From Solobacterium sp. (GTDB taxonomy: Bacteria > Bacillota_I > Bacilli_A > Erysipelotrichales > Erysipelotrichaceae), in the NCBI GenBank assembly GCA_017543025.1, contig JAFYGX010000139.1, positions 1 through 9,040 on the forward strand: a stretch of DNA of 9,040 nt, read 5' to 3'. Both the position numbers and the translations under genes were made by a program. Below, one piece after another: positions 1 through 6,599 of this stretch; position 1 is the stretch's first letter; every line of letters starts with the position of its first letter. The notes beneath the pieces were generated by a model, which was not told the DNA's origin, did not search any database, and saw only the letters and a list, made by a program, of their open reading frames with translations.

Positions 1-2355
1 GATCCGATCATCTATGCGTCATCGATTGCGTATTCCTTTGCGGCAATCAGTGTTGATACGTTTTCCGTATTCTGCGCCGGCGGAACGATGCACATTCTCA
101 GCGACGAGGTGCGCAAGGATGTCCGGCTGATGAATGAGTATTACCGGAAACACGGAATCACGGTCGGAAACGTGCATCCAAGGATGCACAGGCTGCTGGA
201 TGGCGGCGATCAGCTCAGACGCATTTTTACCAGCGGTCACCGGCTGAATGATTTCTGGTCTGACCGGTTTGAGATCTATCTTGGCTACGGTCTTGCGGAA
301 ACCTTCGCGGTTGCGACATTCTTTCCGGTCAACCGGGCATGGCCGAATACTCCGGTCGGAAAAGCATGCCGGGGCTATCAGGTTATGGTCTGCGATGAAA
401 ACGGCAATGAAGTGAAAGACGGAGTTAAGGGAGAAGTGCGGATCAGCGGACTTCTTGCCGAAGGCTACTATGGCATGCCGGAGCTTACCGCAGAGACCTT
501 TGAAAAACGAAGCGACGGTACCGTACTGCTTCATACACACGATATCGGTTACAAGGATGAAAACGGCGATCTGTGTCTGGTCAACCGGAATGACTGGCTC
601 ATAAAGATAAACGGCATGAGCGTCAACCCTGCAGAGATTGATTATGCGATGAACCGGATTCCGGGGATCCGTGAATCTGCAGCGAAAGGGTTTGCGGATG
701 AGAGAGGAAATCCGTATATCTGTGATTTCTATGTCAGTGATGATGCGTCTCTTACAGAAGAATTCCTGAGAGAACAGCTGGGGGCGTCTCTGATGCCGTA
801 TATGATTCCTTCTGTTTTCGTGAAGATGGATCGCCTTCCGCAGACGATCAGCGCCAAAGTGGATTACGCTGCCCTGAAGGCGCCGGCCGCATCCAGAGGA
901 AGAGCGGTCTATGAGGCTCCTGCAAATGAAACGGAAGCGCGTATCTGCCGTGCGTTTGAGACATTGTTTTCTTTCCGTGTCGGGCGGAACGATGATTTTG
1001 TGAAGCTCGGGGGCGATTCGCTCTCCGTGCTCGAACTGCTTATGACACTGAATGAACGGGCGCTGTCCGTCAGAGACGTCATGCGTCTGCGCACGCCTTC
1101 AGCAATCGCGGCATTTCTGAAAGAAGCGGTTCTGAAAGAACCGGAAGAGCCGGAAATCCGTGATACGTATGAACTGACGCCGATGCAGATGCGCTATTAT
1201 GCGCTGTGTGAAAACACAGACGGCATCACGATCGGCAATGTGCCGCTATTGTTCAGGCTCGATGAAACATACCGTGATGCGAATGCGGTAAGAGAGGCGC
1301 TGTATCGTGTTCTGAAGGCCCATCCGGCCTTTTCGACTATCATTGAAAAACAGGCTGACGGAACTCTGCGGCAGCGCTTTGATCCGGACCGTCTCTTTCT
1401 GCCGGATCTTCGCCGAATTCAGCAGAACGATCTCGATCGTGTGACTGCGGAATATTACCGGCCATTCACACTCTGCAACTCGCTTCTGTATCGCGCTGCG
1501 GTAATGGAAACCGAAGAAGGAATCTGGGTGTTTCTGGATACGCACCATATCATCTGCGATGCGTTTTCCGTATCAATCGTAAAGCGGGATCTGCTCCGCG
1601 CCCTTGCCTTTGAGACGCTGAGAGAAGACCATTACCGTCAGTATCTTGCACAGATGAGCCATAAGAGCGGACATGCGACGGTAATAGACCGTTCTTATGT
1701 TACGCACCTTCCGTCTGATTCCCTTCAGGGAGGGTATGGGTCCGTCTCTGTGAAGATCCCTTCCCGTATGTACCGGGAGAACATTCTTCATGGAGCGAAT
1801 GGTGAAATGATCAGCGTGCAGACTGCGGTTCTTGCCGGAACACTTCTTGCATTGCGACGGGAAACCGGAAGCGACCGCGTGCGGATCAACTGTCTTGTAC
1901 ATGGTCGGGATACGGTTGATAAGAATGACATATGCGGTCTTCTGATGCGGACTCTCCCGGTGAAAATGGATTTTTCCGGGCTTGAAGATGCGGCCTCACT
2001 GCTGAGTGAAACGGCTGCAGCAGCAGATGCGGCAGCCGAGGAAACGGAAGCGTTCGTCAGCACCCTGTCAGACTGGCGAGCGGAACGGAATACCCTGACG
2101 GTCAACTGTATACCTCCCGAACGGCAGAGCTTGCCCGGCATTGCGGAAGAAAGGGATATTCTGAATCGGAATTCCGGGAATACCTGTGATTGTTATCTGC
2201 TGTTCTTCGAACAGGAAGACCATTCCGCACTGGTACAGTTCAAATACAATGCCACGCTGTATGACCAGGCGCATATTCTCCGGTTTGCGGAAGCGTTCTT
2301 CCGGGCAGCGGGCGATCTGTCGGGGGAGCAGAGCTGGCTCGTGAAAACGGAATAA
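1..2355 (+). CDS. Nonribosomal peptide synthetase, A-T-C module, 5' end outside window
   Basis: The frame is open from base 1 and ends at TAA 2353-2355 (784 codons visible), so the true start lies upstream. Residues count from the window edge. Residues 1-295 are the C-terminal part of an adenylation domain: A4-like FAAISVD (13-19), A5 GYGLAE (95-100), A7 HTHD (Asp181), A8 with Arg196, Asp198 and Lys202, and the A10 lysine in SAKVD (Lys286). Residues about 305-370 are a carrier domain with LGGDS; Ser340 is the expected phosphopantetheine site. Residues 390-780 are a condensation domain: LTPMQMRYYA, HHIICDAFS (His515, His516) and CGLLMRTLPVKM. Family knowledge: the A domain activates an acid as its adenylate, the carrier holds it as a thioester, and the C domain joins it to an acceptor. 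Odd points: Ala14 sits where alpha-amino-acid A domains have Asp, the C motif ends DA instead of DG, and no release domain follows. The product is unknown. Confidence 0.93.
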   Translation, partial: DPIIYASSIAYSFAAISVDTFSVFCAGGTMHILSDEVRKDVRLMNEYYRKHGITVGNVHPRMHRLLDGGDQLRRIFTSGHRLNDFWSDRFEIYLGYGLAETFAVATFFPVNRAWPNTPVGKACRGYQVMVCDENGNEVKDGVKGEVRISGLLAEGYYGMPELTAETFEKRSDGTVLLHTHDIGYKDENGDLCLVNRNDWLIKINGMSVNPAEIDYAMNRIPGIRESAAKGFADERGNPYICDFYVSDDASLTEEFLREQLGASLMPYMIPSVFVKMDRLPQTISAKVDYAALKAPAASRGRAVYEAPANETEARICRAFETLFSFRVGRNDDFVKLGGDSLSVLELLMTLNERALSVRDVMRLRTPSAIAAFLKEAVLKEPEEPEIRDTYELTPMQMRYYALCENTDGITIGNVPLLFRLDETYRDANAVREALYRVLKAHPAFSTIIEKQADGTLRQRFDPDRLFLPDLRRIQQNDLDRVTAEYYRPFTLCNSLLYRAAVMETEEGIWVFLDTHHIICDAFSVSIVKRDLLRALAFETLREDHYRQYLAQMSHKSGHATVIDRSYVTHLPSDSLQGGYGSVSVKIPSRMYRENILHGANGEMISVQTAVLAGTLLALRRETGSDRVRINCLVHGRDTVDKNDICGLLMRTLPVKMDFSGLEDAASLLSETAAAADAAAEETEAFVSTLSDWRAERNTLTVNCIPPERQSLPGIAEERDILNRNSGNTCDCYLLFFEQEDHSALVQFKYNATLYDQAHILRFAEAFFRAAGDLSGEQSWLVKTE

Positions 2356-2363
2356 ACAGAAGA

Positions 2364-2401
2364 ATCCGTTTCGCCTGCGGAGTCAAAGGAACGAAACGGA
2401 T
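2364..2401 (+). repeat. Inverted repeat after the synthetase stop codon
   Basis: ATCCGTTTCG (2364-2373) is exactly complementary to CGAAACGGAT (2392-2401), giving a 10-bp stem with an 18-base loop. It starts 8 bases after the TAA. No T-run follows (CCCGAAGCCCC comes next), so it is not a standard intrinsic terminator. It could be a 3' RNA-stabilising or attenuating hairpin, or a protein-binding inverted repeat. Confidence 0.5.
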
Positions 2402-2583
2402 CCCGAAGCCCCGGGTCATGTACGGAAGGAGACGAAGACACCGTTCCGTTTGCGAGCTCAGAAGGCGTGCGCATGTCTCCGGATTCCCGTTCTGCTGTTC
2501 CTGAAAACGGAAGCGATTGCCGGTTCGTGCGCTGAACCATGGTTCTTCCGCGGTATCGGACTCGGAAGGGAGGGAGGATTCCC

Positions 2584-2661
2584 TTGGAAGAAGAGATTGT
2601 CATGGAGTGTTTATCAGCATTGCCGCAGGAGACGGGGATGACTGAAGCTGAACTGCTCTGA
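2584..2661 (+). CDS. Possible small ORF, 25 codons, TTG start
   Basis: GGGAGG at 2572-2577 lies six bases before TTG 2584, a near-ideal spacing. The frame reads LEEEIVMECLSALPQETGMT followed by EAELL and then two consecutive stop codons (TGA TGA). The acidic, helix-prone composition looks more like coding sequence than the surrounding frames do. An internal ATG at 2602 is an alternative start without its own binding site. It matches no family I recognise. It could be a genuine small protein, the surviving 5' end of a decayed gene, or chance. Confidence 0.22.
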   Translation: MEEEIVMECLSALPQETGMTEAELL

Positions 2662-2662
2662 T

Positions 2663-2678
2663 GAATCGGAACCGATTC
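2663..2678. repeat. 16-base near-perfect palindrome
   Basis: GAATCGG-AA-CCGATTC has two 7-base arms around a 2-base centre. It sits just after the stops of the possible small ORF and before a T/C-rich TCTTCT. The tight centre suits a dimeric regulator's operator better than an RNA hairpin. It lies about 134 bases upstream of the TATAAT box. Function is inferred only from symmetry. Confidence 0.35.
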
Positions 2679-2757
2679 TCTTCTAACGGCTTCATGCTTC
2701 GTCAGACATGAAATGTTCTGTTCCGTGTCCTGCCATGTCATGAAGAGGAGGCAACGA

Positions 2758-2823
2758 GTGCAGCCGGATGAAATGGAGGGCAGTTCTGACGCATATGATG
2801 TGCGTTTCGGGTATAATTCATAA
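2758..2823 (+). CDS. Possible leader mini-ORF, 21 codons, GTG start
   Basis: AGAGGAGG at 2744-2751 is followed after six bases by GTG 2758. The frame ends at TAA 2821-2823 and the peptide reads VQPDEMEGSSDAYDVRFGYN plus Ser. The TATAAT box of the next gene lies inside its last codons, so the frame would be carried only on a longer upstream transcript. It shows no recognised motif. The binding site is strong, but one chance match in a purine-rich gap is quite possible. Confidence 0.15.
   Translation: MQPDEMEGSSDAYDVRFGYNS
2812..2817 (+). promoter_or_regulatory. Probable -10 box for the C1 peptidase gene
   Basis: A perfect TATAAT lies 27 bases before the chosen ATG, which would put the transcript start near 2824 and leave room for the ribosome binding site. 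The -35 region is poor: the best match, CTGACG at 2786-2791, has a 20-base spacer. An activator or another sigma factor may therefore be needed, or the box may be fortuitous. Confidence 0.4.
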
Positions 2824-2835
2824 CTGTAATGAAGT

Positions 2836-2841
2836 GAGGTG
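2836..2841 (+). promoter_or_regulatory. Ribosome binding site that sets the peptidase start
   Basis: GAGGTG lies three bases before ATG 2845, and its GAGG core (2836-2839) is five bases away. An in-frame GTG at 2839 overlaps this site and cannot use it, so ATG 2845 is preferred; the signal peptide then begins MKRF. Confidence 0.6.
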
Positions 2842-2844
2842 AAT

Positions 2845-4653
2845 ATGAAACGATTTATAACAGCTGCAGCAGCGGCATTGGTCGCTCTGGCAACCGTTTC
2901 GGTCAGCGCAGACGGTTCAATCGGAACCGCCGGAATCGAAATGGATTTCAACAGTGACGGCGTTACCGATTCCAGAGACTGGACAGAGATGAAGGAATGG
3001 GTAACCAACTATAAGATGACAGACGGGGACGTTACCTATTACGGCAATCAGGAAGTACCTGCTTCGATTAATCTGCTGATCGACAGAAAGTACGGCAGTG
3101 ATATGGAAAACCGGCATGAATTCGATACGGCTTCCGTACCGCAGTATTATCTGCCATCACTTGGAGATACGACGTCGATCAAGGACCAGAGTCCGTTCGG
3201 TACATGCTGGGCGTTCGGCTCCATTGCGACTCTTGAAAGCAATCTGCTTCATAAGCGTCACGGAAACAGCGGAGTGATCAATCCGGACGGATTTGAGCTG
3301 AACGTGAAAAATGTCTCGAATGAACTCGATCTCAGTGAGCTTTACCATGCATATATGAATATGGAACAGGTCAGGGACGGATCGCAGAAAGGGGAAGGAA
3401 CTTCACCGCTGGATCCGGATGTACTGAATTCCCATTTTCAGACCGGAGGGTTCGCATCAAGTTCTCAGATGCTGTTCACTTCCTGGATCAGTCCGCTTGC
3501 GGAATCACAGGAGCCTTATAAGCCGCTTGATAAAAAAGTCGACGGCAAGGAAGCCTATGACCTCAGAAATCCGGAAGATGACAGCACAAGTCCCCGGCTG
3601 GCGCATGTCCAGGAGTTCATGTATATTGACAGCCCGGCGAAATATCATATCGATGTCACACAGGGCAAGTATCTGTATGACAGCTACCGGCCGGAAGCGG
3701 TCGATATCATCAAGCAGATGATGATCCGATACGGCGCACTGATGATGAGCTATCAGGCAGACAGCTCCATGCCCGGCGACAGCGGCAACAGCGATTACAT
3801 GAATTATGAATATTTCTGCCAGTATAATGACGCGCAGGAAGTTGGCACCAATCACCTGGTGACGATTGTCGGATGGAACGATGACTATCCCCGTGAGAAT
3901 TTCAAAACGGACAAGGGAGGCCTTCCGGAACATAACGGTGCATTCCTGATCAAGAACAGCTGGGGCAATTATGACTACAGTCTGGAAAAGTACGGTGACC
4001 GGTTTACGCAGGTATACAACACCTTCGCTTCCAGCAAAGAAGGAAGAATGCTGCTGATGGGATTCAACTACGGAGTTCCCGATGAAGAAGGACACGGAAC
4101 CGGATATGCGTGGGTCAGCTATGAAGACCATTCGATTTCCGATATCACGGCAATCGACAGCGATGATGCGATAGACGGCTTCGATTATGACCATATCTAT
4201 CAGTATGATTACTGCAACCCGGTAGCGTTCTACCCGATTTCGCTTCCGACGGACAACAGCGAAACGCTGAACGCAAATGTATTTACATGCCAGCAGGATG
4301 AGAAGCTCGCTGCGGTCTCTGTATATGCACCGGTCAATAACACAACGGCAGAGGTTGAAGTCTACAGACTGACAGCCGATACGCTCAATCCTACGGAGGG
4401 CGAACTGCTTGCGGCCGCAACTGCGAGTTATGATTCCCACGGGTTCCATACACTGAAGCTCGAAAACCGGCTGATCTCAAAGCGGGCGATCGCTTTGCGA
4501 TTGTGGAAAGCATTCAGACGGAAAAAGACGGCAAGAAGGTTTCCTGGCTCAATATCGAGGAGACCATCCGTCAGGATCTTCAGACAGCCGACAACATCAA
4601 TAAAGAACATGCGGCGGTTGTATCCAATCCGGGCGAAACGCTGGTTTATGTAA
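2845..4653 (+). CDS. Secreted papain-family (C1A) cysteine peptidase, frame broken near the 3' end
   Basis: Residues 1-22 form a signal peptide (MKRF, hydrophobic Ala/Val core, cleavage likely after VSA). Residues 34-45 are a complete EF-hand loop, DFNSDGVTDSRD, as in dockerin type I half-repeats. The peptidase domain starts near residue 95. Gln115 (oxyanion hole) and Cys121 in the GTCWAFGS motif keep papain's six-residue spacing; the catalytic His is His337 in NHLVTIVGW, and Asn371 lies in IKNSWGN. About 34 residues separate His and Asn, against about 16 in papain, so there is an insertion. Residues beyond about 430 resemble the lectin-like beta domain often attached to bacterial C1 peptidases. 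Real coding stops making sense after Lys546 (4480-4482); the last 57 residues (Arg/Lys-rich, to 4653) look like out-of-frame translation. Read with the -1-frame segment that follows, the protein would be about 726 residues and membrane-anchored. It probably cleaves extracellular proteins. Confidence 0.88.
   Translation: MKRFITAAAAALVALATVSVSADGSIGTAGIEMDFNSDGVTDSRDWTEMKEWVTNYKMTDGDVTYYGNQEVPASINLLIDRKYGSDMENRHEFDTASVPQYYLPSLGDTTSIKDQSPFGTCWAFGSIATLESNLLHKRHGNSGVINPDGFELNVKNVSNELDLSELYHAYMNMEQVRDGSQKGEGTSPLDPDVLNSHFQTGGFASSSQMLFTSWISPLAESQEPYKPLDKKVDGKEAYDLRNPEDDSTSPRLAHVQEFMYIDSPAKYHIDVTQGKYLYDSYRPEAVDIIKQMMIRYGALMMSYQADSSMPGDSGNSDYMNYEYFCQYNDAQEVGTNHLVTIVGWNDDYPRENFKTDKGGLPEHNGAFLIKNSWGNYDYSLEKYGDRFTQVYNTFASSKEGRMLLMGFNYGVPDEEGHGTGYAWVSYEDHSISDITAIDSDDAIDGFDYDHIYQYDYCNPVAFYPISLPTDNSETLNANVFTCQQDEKLAAVSVYAPVNNTTAEVEVYRLTADTLNPTEGELLAAATASYDSHGFHTLKLENRLISKRAIALRLWKAFRRKKTARRFPGSISRRPSVRIFRQPTTSIKNMRRLYPIRAKRWFM
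4477..4503 (+). other. Frameshift site in the peptidase gene (-1), with adjacent hairpin
   Basis: Sense coding moves from frame 1 to frame 3 here. Reading TCA AAG (4477-4482) and then GCG GGC GAT (from 4482) gives a seamless join, LISK-AGDRFAIVESIQ. The slip sequence would be only AAAG (4479-4482), not a full X-XXY-YYZ heptamer. Four bases downstream a hairpin can form: CGATCGC (4487-4493) pairs with GCGATTG (4497-4503) around a TTT loop, with one G-T pair. A single missing base, by mutation or sequencing error, is the simplest explanation. Programmed -1 frameshifting is a less likely alternative. Confidence 0.75.
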
Positions 4654-5024
4654 ACAATGGAACCGAACATGTCTGGGCGGATGCATCGGAACTGAATTCC
4701 ACAGCAGCCGGAAGTATCATGGCGTTTGGAAATGCGTATATCAAAGCCTATACGATCAGTCCGGACAAAGCACCGCTTCCGACTGCGGATCCGACCTATC
4801 AGGGCATTCCTGCAGGAGATGATGCCAACTTCAGAAGCGTTCTGCTGATTGCGAACCTTCCGAAAATCATCATGATCGGAGCTGTGGTGCTTGTCATCAT
4901 TATCGGTCTGATCATCTTCCTCATCGTCCGCTCGATCCGGAAGAAGAAGGCGAAAAAAGCAAAAGAAGCAGAAGCAGCGAAGGCTGCGGCTGACGCAGAA
5001 AATGCAGAAAAAGGTTCTGAATAA
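4482..5024 (+). CDS. C-terminal part of the C1 peptidase: ectodomain end, membrane anchor, cytoplasmic tail
   Basis: This is the -1-frame continuation of the peptidase, not an independent gene. Its first codons (AGDRFAIV) complete a beta-strand pattern typical of the lectin-like domain, and no ribosome binding site suits the internal ATG at 4503. It adds 180 residues to TAA 5022-5024. One transmembrane helix, about 4866-4930 (IIMIGAVVLVIIIGLIIFLI), is followed by a stop-transfer run RSIRKKKAKK and an Ala/Glu/Lys-rich tail. The topology predicted for the joined protein is an extracellular protease held by a C-terminal helix with a short cytoplasmic tail; no LPXTG sorting signal is present. If the break is real, the upstream product would lose this anchor and might be released. 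Confidence 0.8.
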   Translation, partial: AGDRFAIVESIQTEKDGKKVSWLNIEETIRQDLQTADNINKEHAAVVSNPGETLVYVNNGTEHVWADASELNSTAAGSIMAFGNAYIKAYTISPDKAPLPTADPTYQGIPAGDDANFRSVLLIANLPKIIMIGAVVLVIIIGLIIFLIVRSIRKKKAKKAKEAEAAKAAADAENAEKGSE

Positions 5025-5205
5025 ACGTTCAGATGACTTTCGCTGAATCGGAAAAACTGCGATAACTTAATCGTCAGAATCCGCAGCCAGAGGCAGAAGG
5101 AAAAACGATGATGGATAGACCGGTTCCCTGTCATTCCAACAGGAGCAGCCGGAATCCGTAAGCGAACACGAAGCCTCTGGAATACGCAATACAGCCAGAA
5201 CAGAC

Positions 5206-5234
5206 AAAAAGGATCAGCCTGACGCTGATCCTTT
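5206..5234. terminator. Hairpin terminator between convergent genes
   Basis: AAAGGATCAGC (5208-5218) pairs perfectly with GCTGATCCTTT (5224-5234), giving an 11-bp stem and a 5-base loop CTGAC. Read on the minus strand, the stem runs into TTTTT (5210-5206), a standard intrinsic terminator 85 bases past the histidine kinase stop. Read on the plus strand only TTT follows the GC-rich part, so it may also end peptidase transcripts, less efficiently. The rest of 5025-5205 holds no convincing gene; an 8-base inverted repeat (5087-5094 with 5173-5180) is the only other structure seen. Confidence 0.85.
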
Positions 5235-5318
5235 ACTGCTTCTGGAGGGAAGGCAGCTGTGCCAGTGCCCGAATTGATGTCACAGAACGGAAGCGGAACG
5301 AGGAACGGACAAAATGGT

Positions 5319-6599
5319 TCAGTCGTCTGTCTGCGGTCTGAAGGGGACTGTGATCGTCACAACAGCTCCGCCGCCGTTCCAGGCTGTGATCGTCATTGTT
5401 CCATGACACATCAGTTCAAGCCGCTGGCGGATGTTTCCGAGTGCGATATGCGGCTCACTGTCATCAGATGGCTCGAATCCCGAACCGTTATCTTCGACAA
5501 TGATTTCATTGCCTTCATCCGTTCTGCGGGTTCTTATGGAAATGTGAAGCGGCTCGCCATCAGGATCCATGCCATGCTTGACCGCGTTTTCCACGATCGG
5601 CTGCAAAGTAAGGGGCGGAACTTTGAACAGGATTTCCGTAATGTCATATTCCACAAACAGCATATCCTCAAACTGAGCCTGCTCCACGGCAAGATATGCC
5701 CGTGTATGTTCCAGTTCCTCCGAGAAGGGGATCGGTTCTTCGCTGGCGATGGCTGTAAAGTTTCTGCGAAGATAGTCGGTAAAGCTGAGAATGACTTCCT
5801 GCGCCTTCCGGCTGTCCTGCACACAGAGATAGTAAATGCTCATCATGGTGTTGTAGATGAAATGCGGCCTCATCTGAAGAACCATGATGCTGGCACGCTG
5901 CTGTGCGATTTCCTTCTGCTGCAGCATATTCTGTTCGATCTGGGAATAAAGAATAATGATGAACATGGAAAATGCGGAGATCGTATAGCCGATGATGATC
6001 AGGAAGGAACTGTAAAAGAATGCGTGTATGATTATTGCCGCCGTAAGCAGAAGGAAGCAGAAGAGAAACGCGTGATAATACCGTTCCTTTATTCTGCTTC
6101 GCCTGTGCACGATTATGATGAGGTTCATGAACATGATCAGGATCAGCGGAGAAAACAGAAGCGGAAACAGGGGACCGATGAAGAATTCACAGCGGTCTGA
6201 AAAGTAATAGAACAGAGGAGAGGAGCAGGCGATGCACGAGAGAATGAAGAAGACGATCCAGAGAACCGCCGCACAGCCGGCAATCCTGCTTCTCTGTACA
6301 TCTTCCCCGGTGCTGTGAATCAGATATACGGTAAACAGCAGGATCGGAATGGAAGCGGATACCGATTCGAGATAGCTGGTAATCTGTTCCACCAGAAACA
6401 TAGCGGGATTGCCATAGACCAGACAGTCAATCAGCACTGTGATACTGCAGAGCAGAAGAACAGAAAACATGGTGATGAAAAACCGTCTGCTCCACTGATC
6501 AAACCCGAGAGAGAGAATGGATGCCGCAAGTCCGAGAGCCATCAGGGATATCATTACGCCGACCATAAAAAAAGCCAGCCCATATAGGAAACTGATCAT
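5319..6599 (-). CDS. LytS-type membrane sensor histidine kinase
   Basis: The protein has 426 residues. Residues 1-220 hold six or seven hydrophobic helices with no recognisable extracellular sensor domain, so the signal may be sensed in or at the membrane. A short helix (QIEQNMLQQKEIAQQR, 220-235) leads into the His_kinase region: QMRPHFIYNTM with His246 as the expected phosphorylated residue. The ATPase domain follows, with N-box LQPIVENAVKHG (Asn338), G1 box VEDNGSGF (Asp370, Gly372, Gly374) and G2-like ALGNIRQRLELM. All key residues are present, so it should be active. The ATG (6597-6599) overlaps the regulator's TGA by four bases, and its ribosome binding site lies in the end of that gene, so the two are translationally coupled and almost surely cognate partners. 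Its ligand is unknown. It ends before the terminator at 5206-5234. Confidence 0.93.
   Translation of the reverse strand: MISFLYGLAFFMVGVMISLMALGLAASILSLGFDQWSRRFFITMFSVLLLCSITVLIDCLVYGNPAMFLVEQITSYLESVSASIPILLFTVYLIHSTGEDVQRSRIAGCAAVLWIVFFILSCIACSSPLFYYFSDRCEFFIGPLFPLLFSPLILIMFMNLIIIVHRRSRIKERYYHAFLFCFLLLTAAIIIHAFFYSSFLIIIGYTISAFSMFIIILYSQIEQNMLQQKEIAQQRASIMVLQMRPHFIYNTMMSIYYLCVQDSRKAQEVILSFTDYLRRNFTAIASEEPIPFSEELEHTRAYLAVEQAQFEDMLFVEYDITEILFKVPPLTLQPIVENAVKHGMDPDGEPLHISIRTRRTDEGNEIIVEDNGSGFEPSDDSEPHIALGNIRQRLELMCHGTMTITAWNGGGAVVTITVPFRPQTDD

Larger units (their letters stand above)
2356..2844. other. 489-base intergenic region
   Basis: No long coding frame is convincing here on either strand. 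What can be seen is a 10-bp inverted repeat just after the synthetase stop (2364-2401), a short strong ribosome binding site with a 25-codon frame (2584-2661), a near-perfect 16-base palindrome (2663-2678), a second short frame with an AGGAGG site (2758-2823), and a TATAAT box at 2812-2817. Frame 1 stays open for about 60 codons after the synthetase stop, but the predicted peptide is rich in Ser, Glu and Pro and shows no motif. The region may be a regulatory leader or a decayed small gene. No cyclic-di-GMP riboswitch core was recognised. Confidence 0.6.

Noticed and set aside
2450..2641. 63-codon plus-strand frame starting TTG in the gap
   Set aside because: The nearest purine-rich site (2427-2431) is 18 bases away, and the product is Arg/Cys-rich without pattern.
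2193..3008. 271-codon minus-strand frame crossing the intergenic gap
   Set aside because: It has a TTG start with no ribosome binding site, a Ser/Arg-rich motif-free product, and it overlaps the ends of two well-supported plus-strand genes.
3505..4449. 314-codon open frame on the minus strand opposite the peptidase
   Set aside because: It lies wholly inside a gene with clear catalytic motifs on the other strand; its translation shows no domain pattern and is best explained as an antisense shadow.
5113..5166. 17-codon ATG frame after the peptidase, with a weak purine site
   Set aside because: It is very short, has no coding character, and lies in a 3' region just before a terminator.
5259..6200. 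313-codon plus-strand frame
   Set aside because: It lies opposite the histidine kinase, whose H, N, G1 and G2 boxes are all intact; this frame has no recognisable motif.
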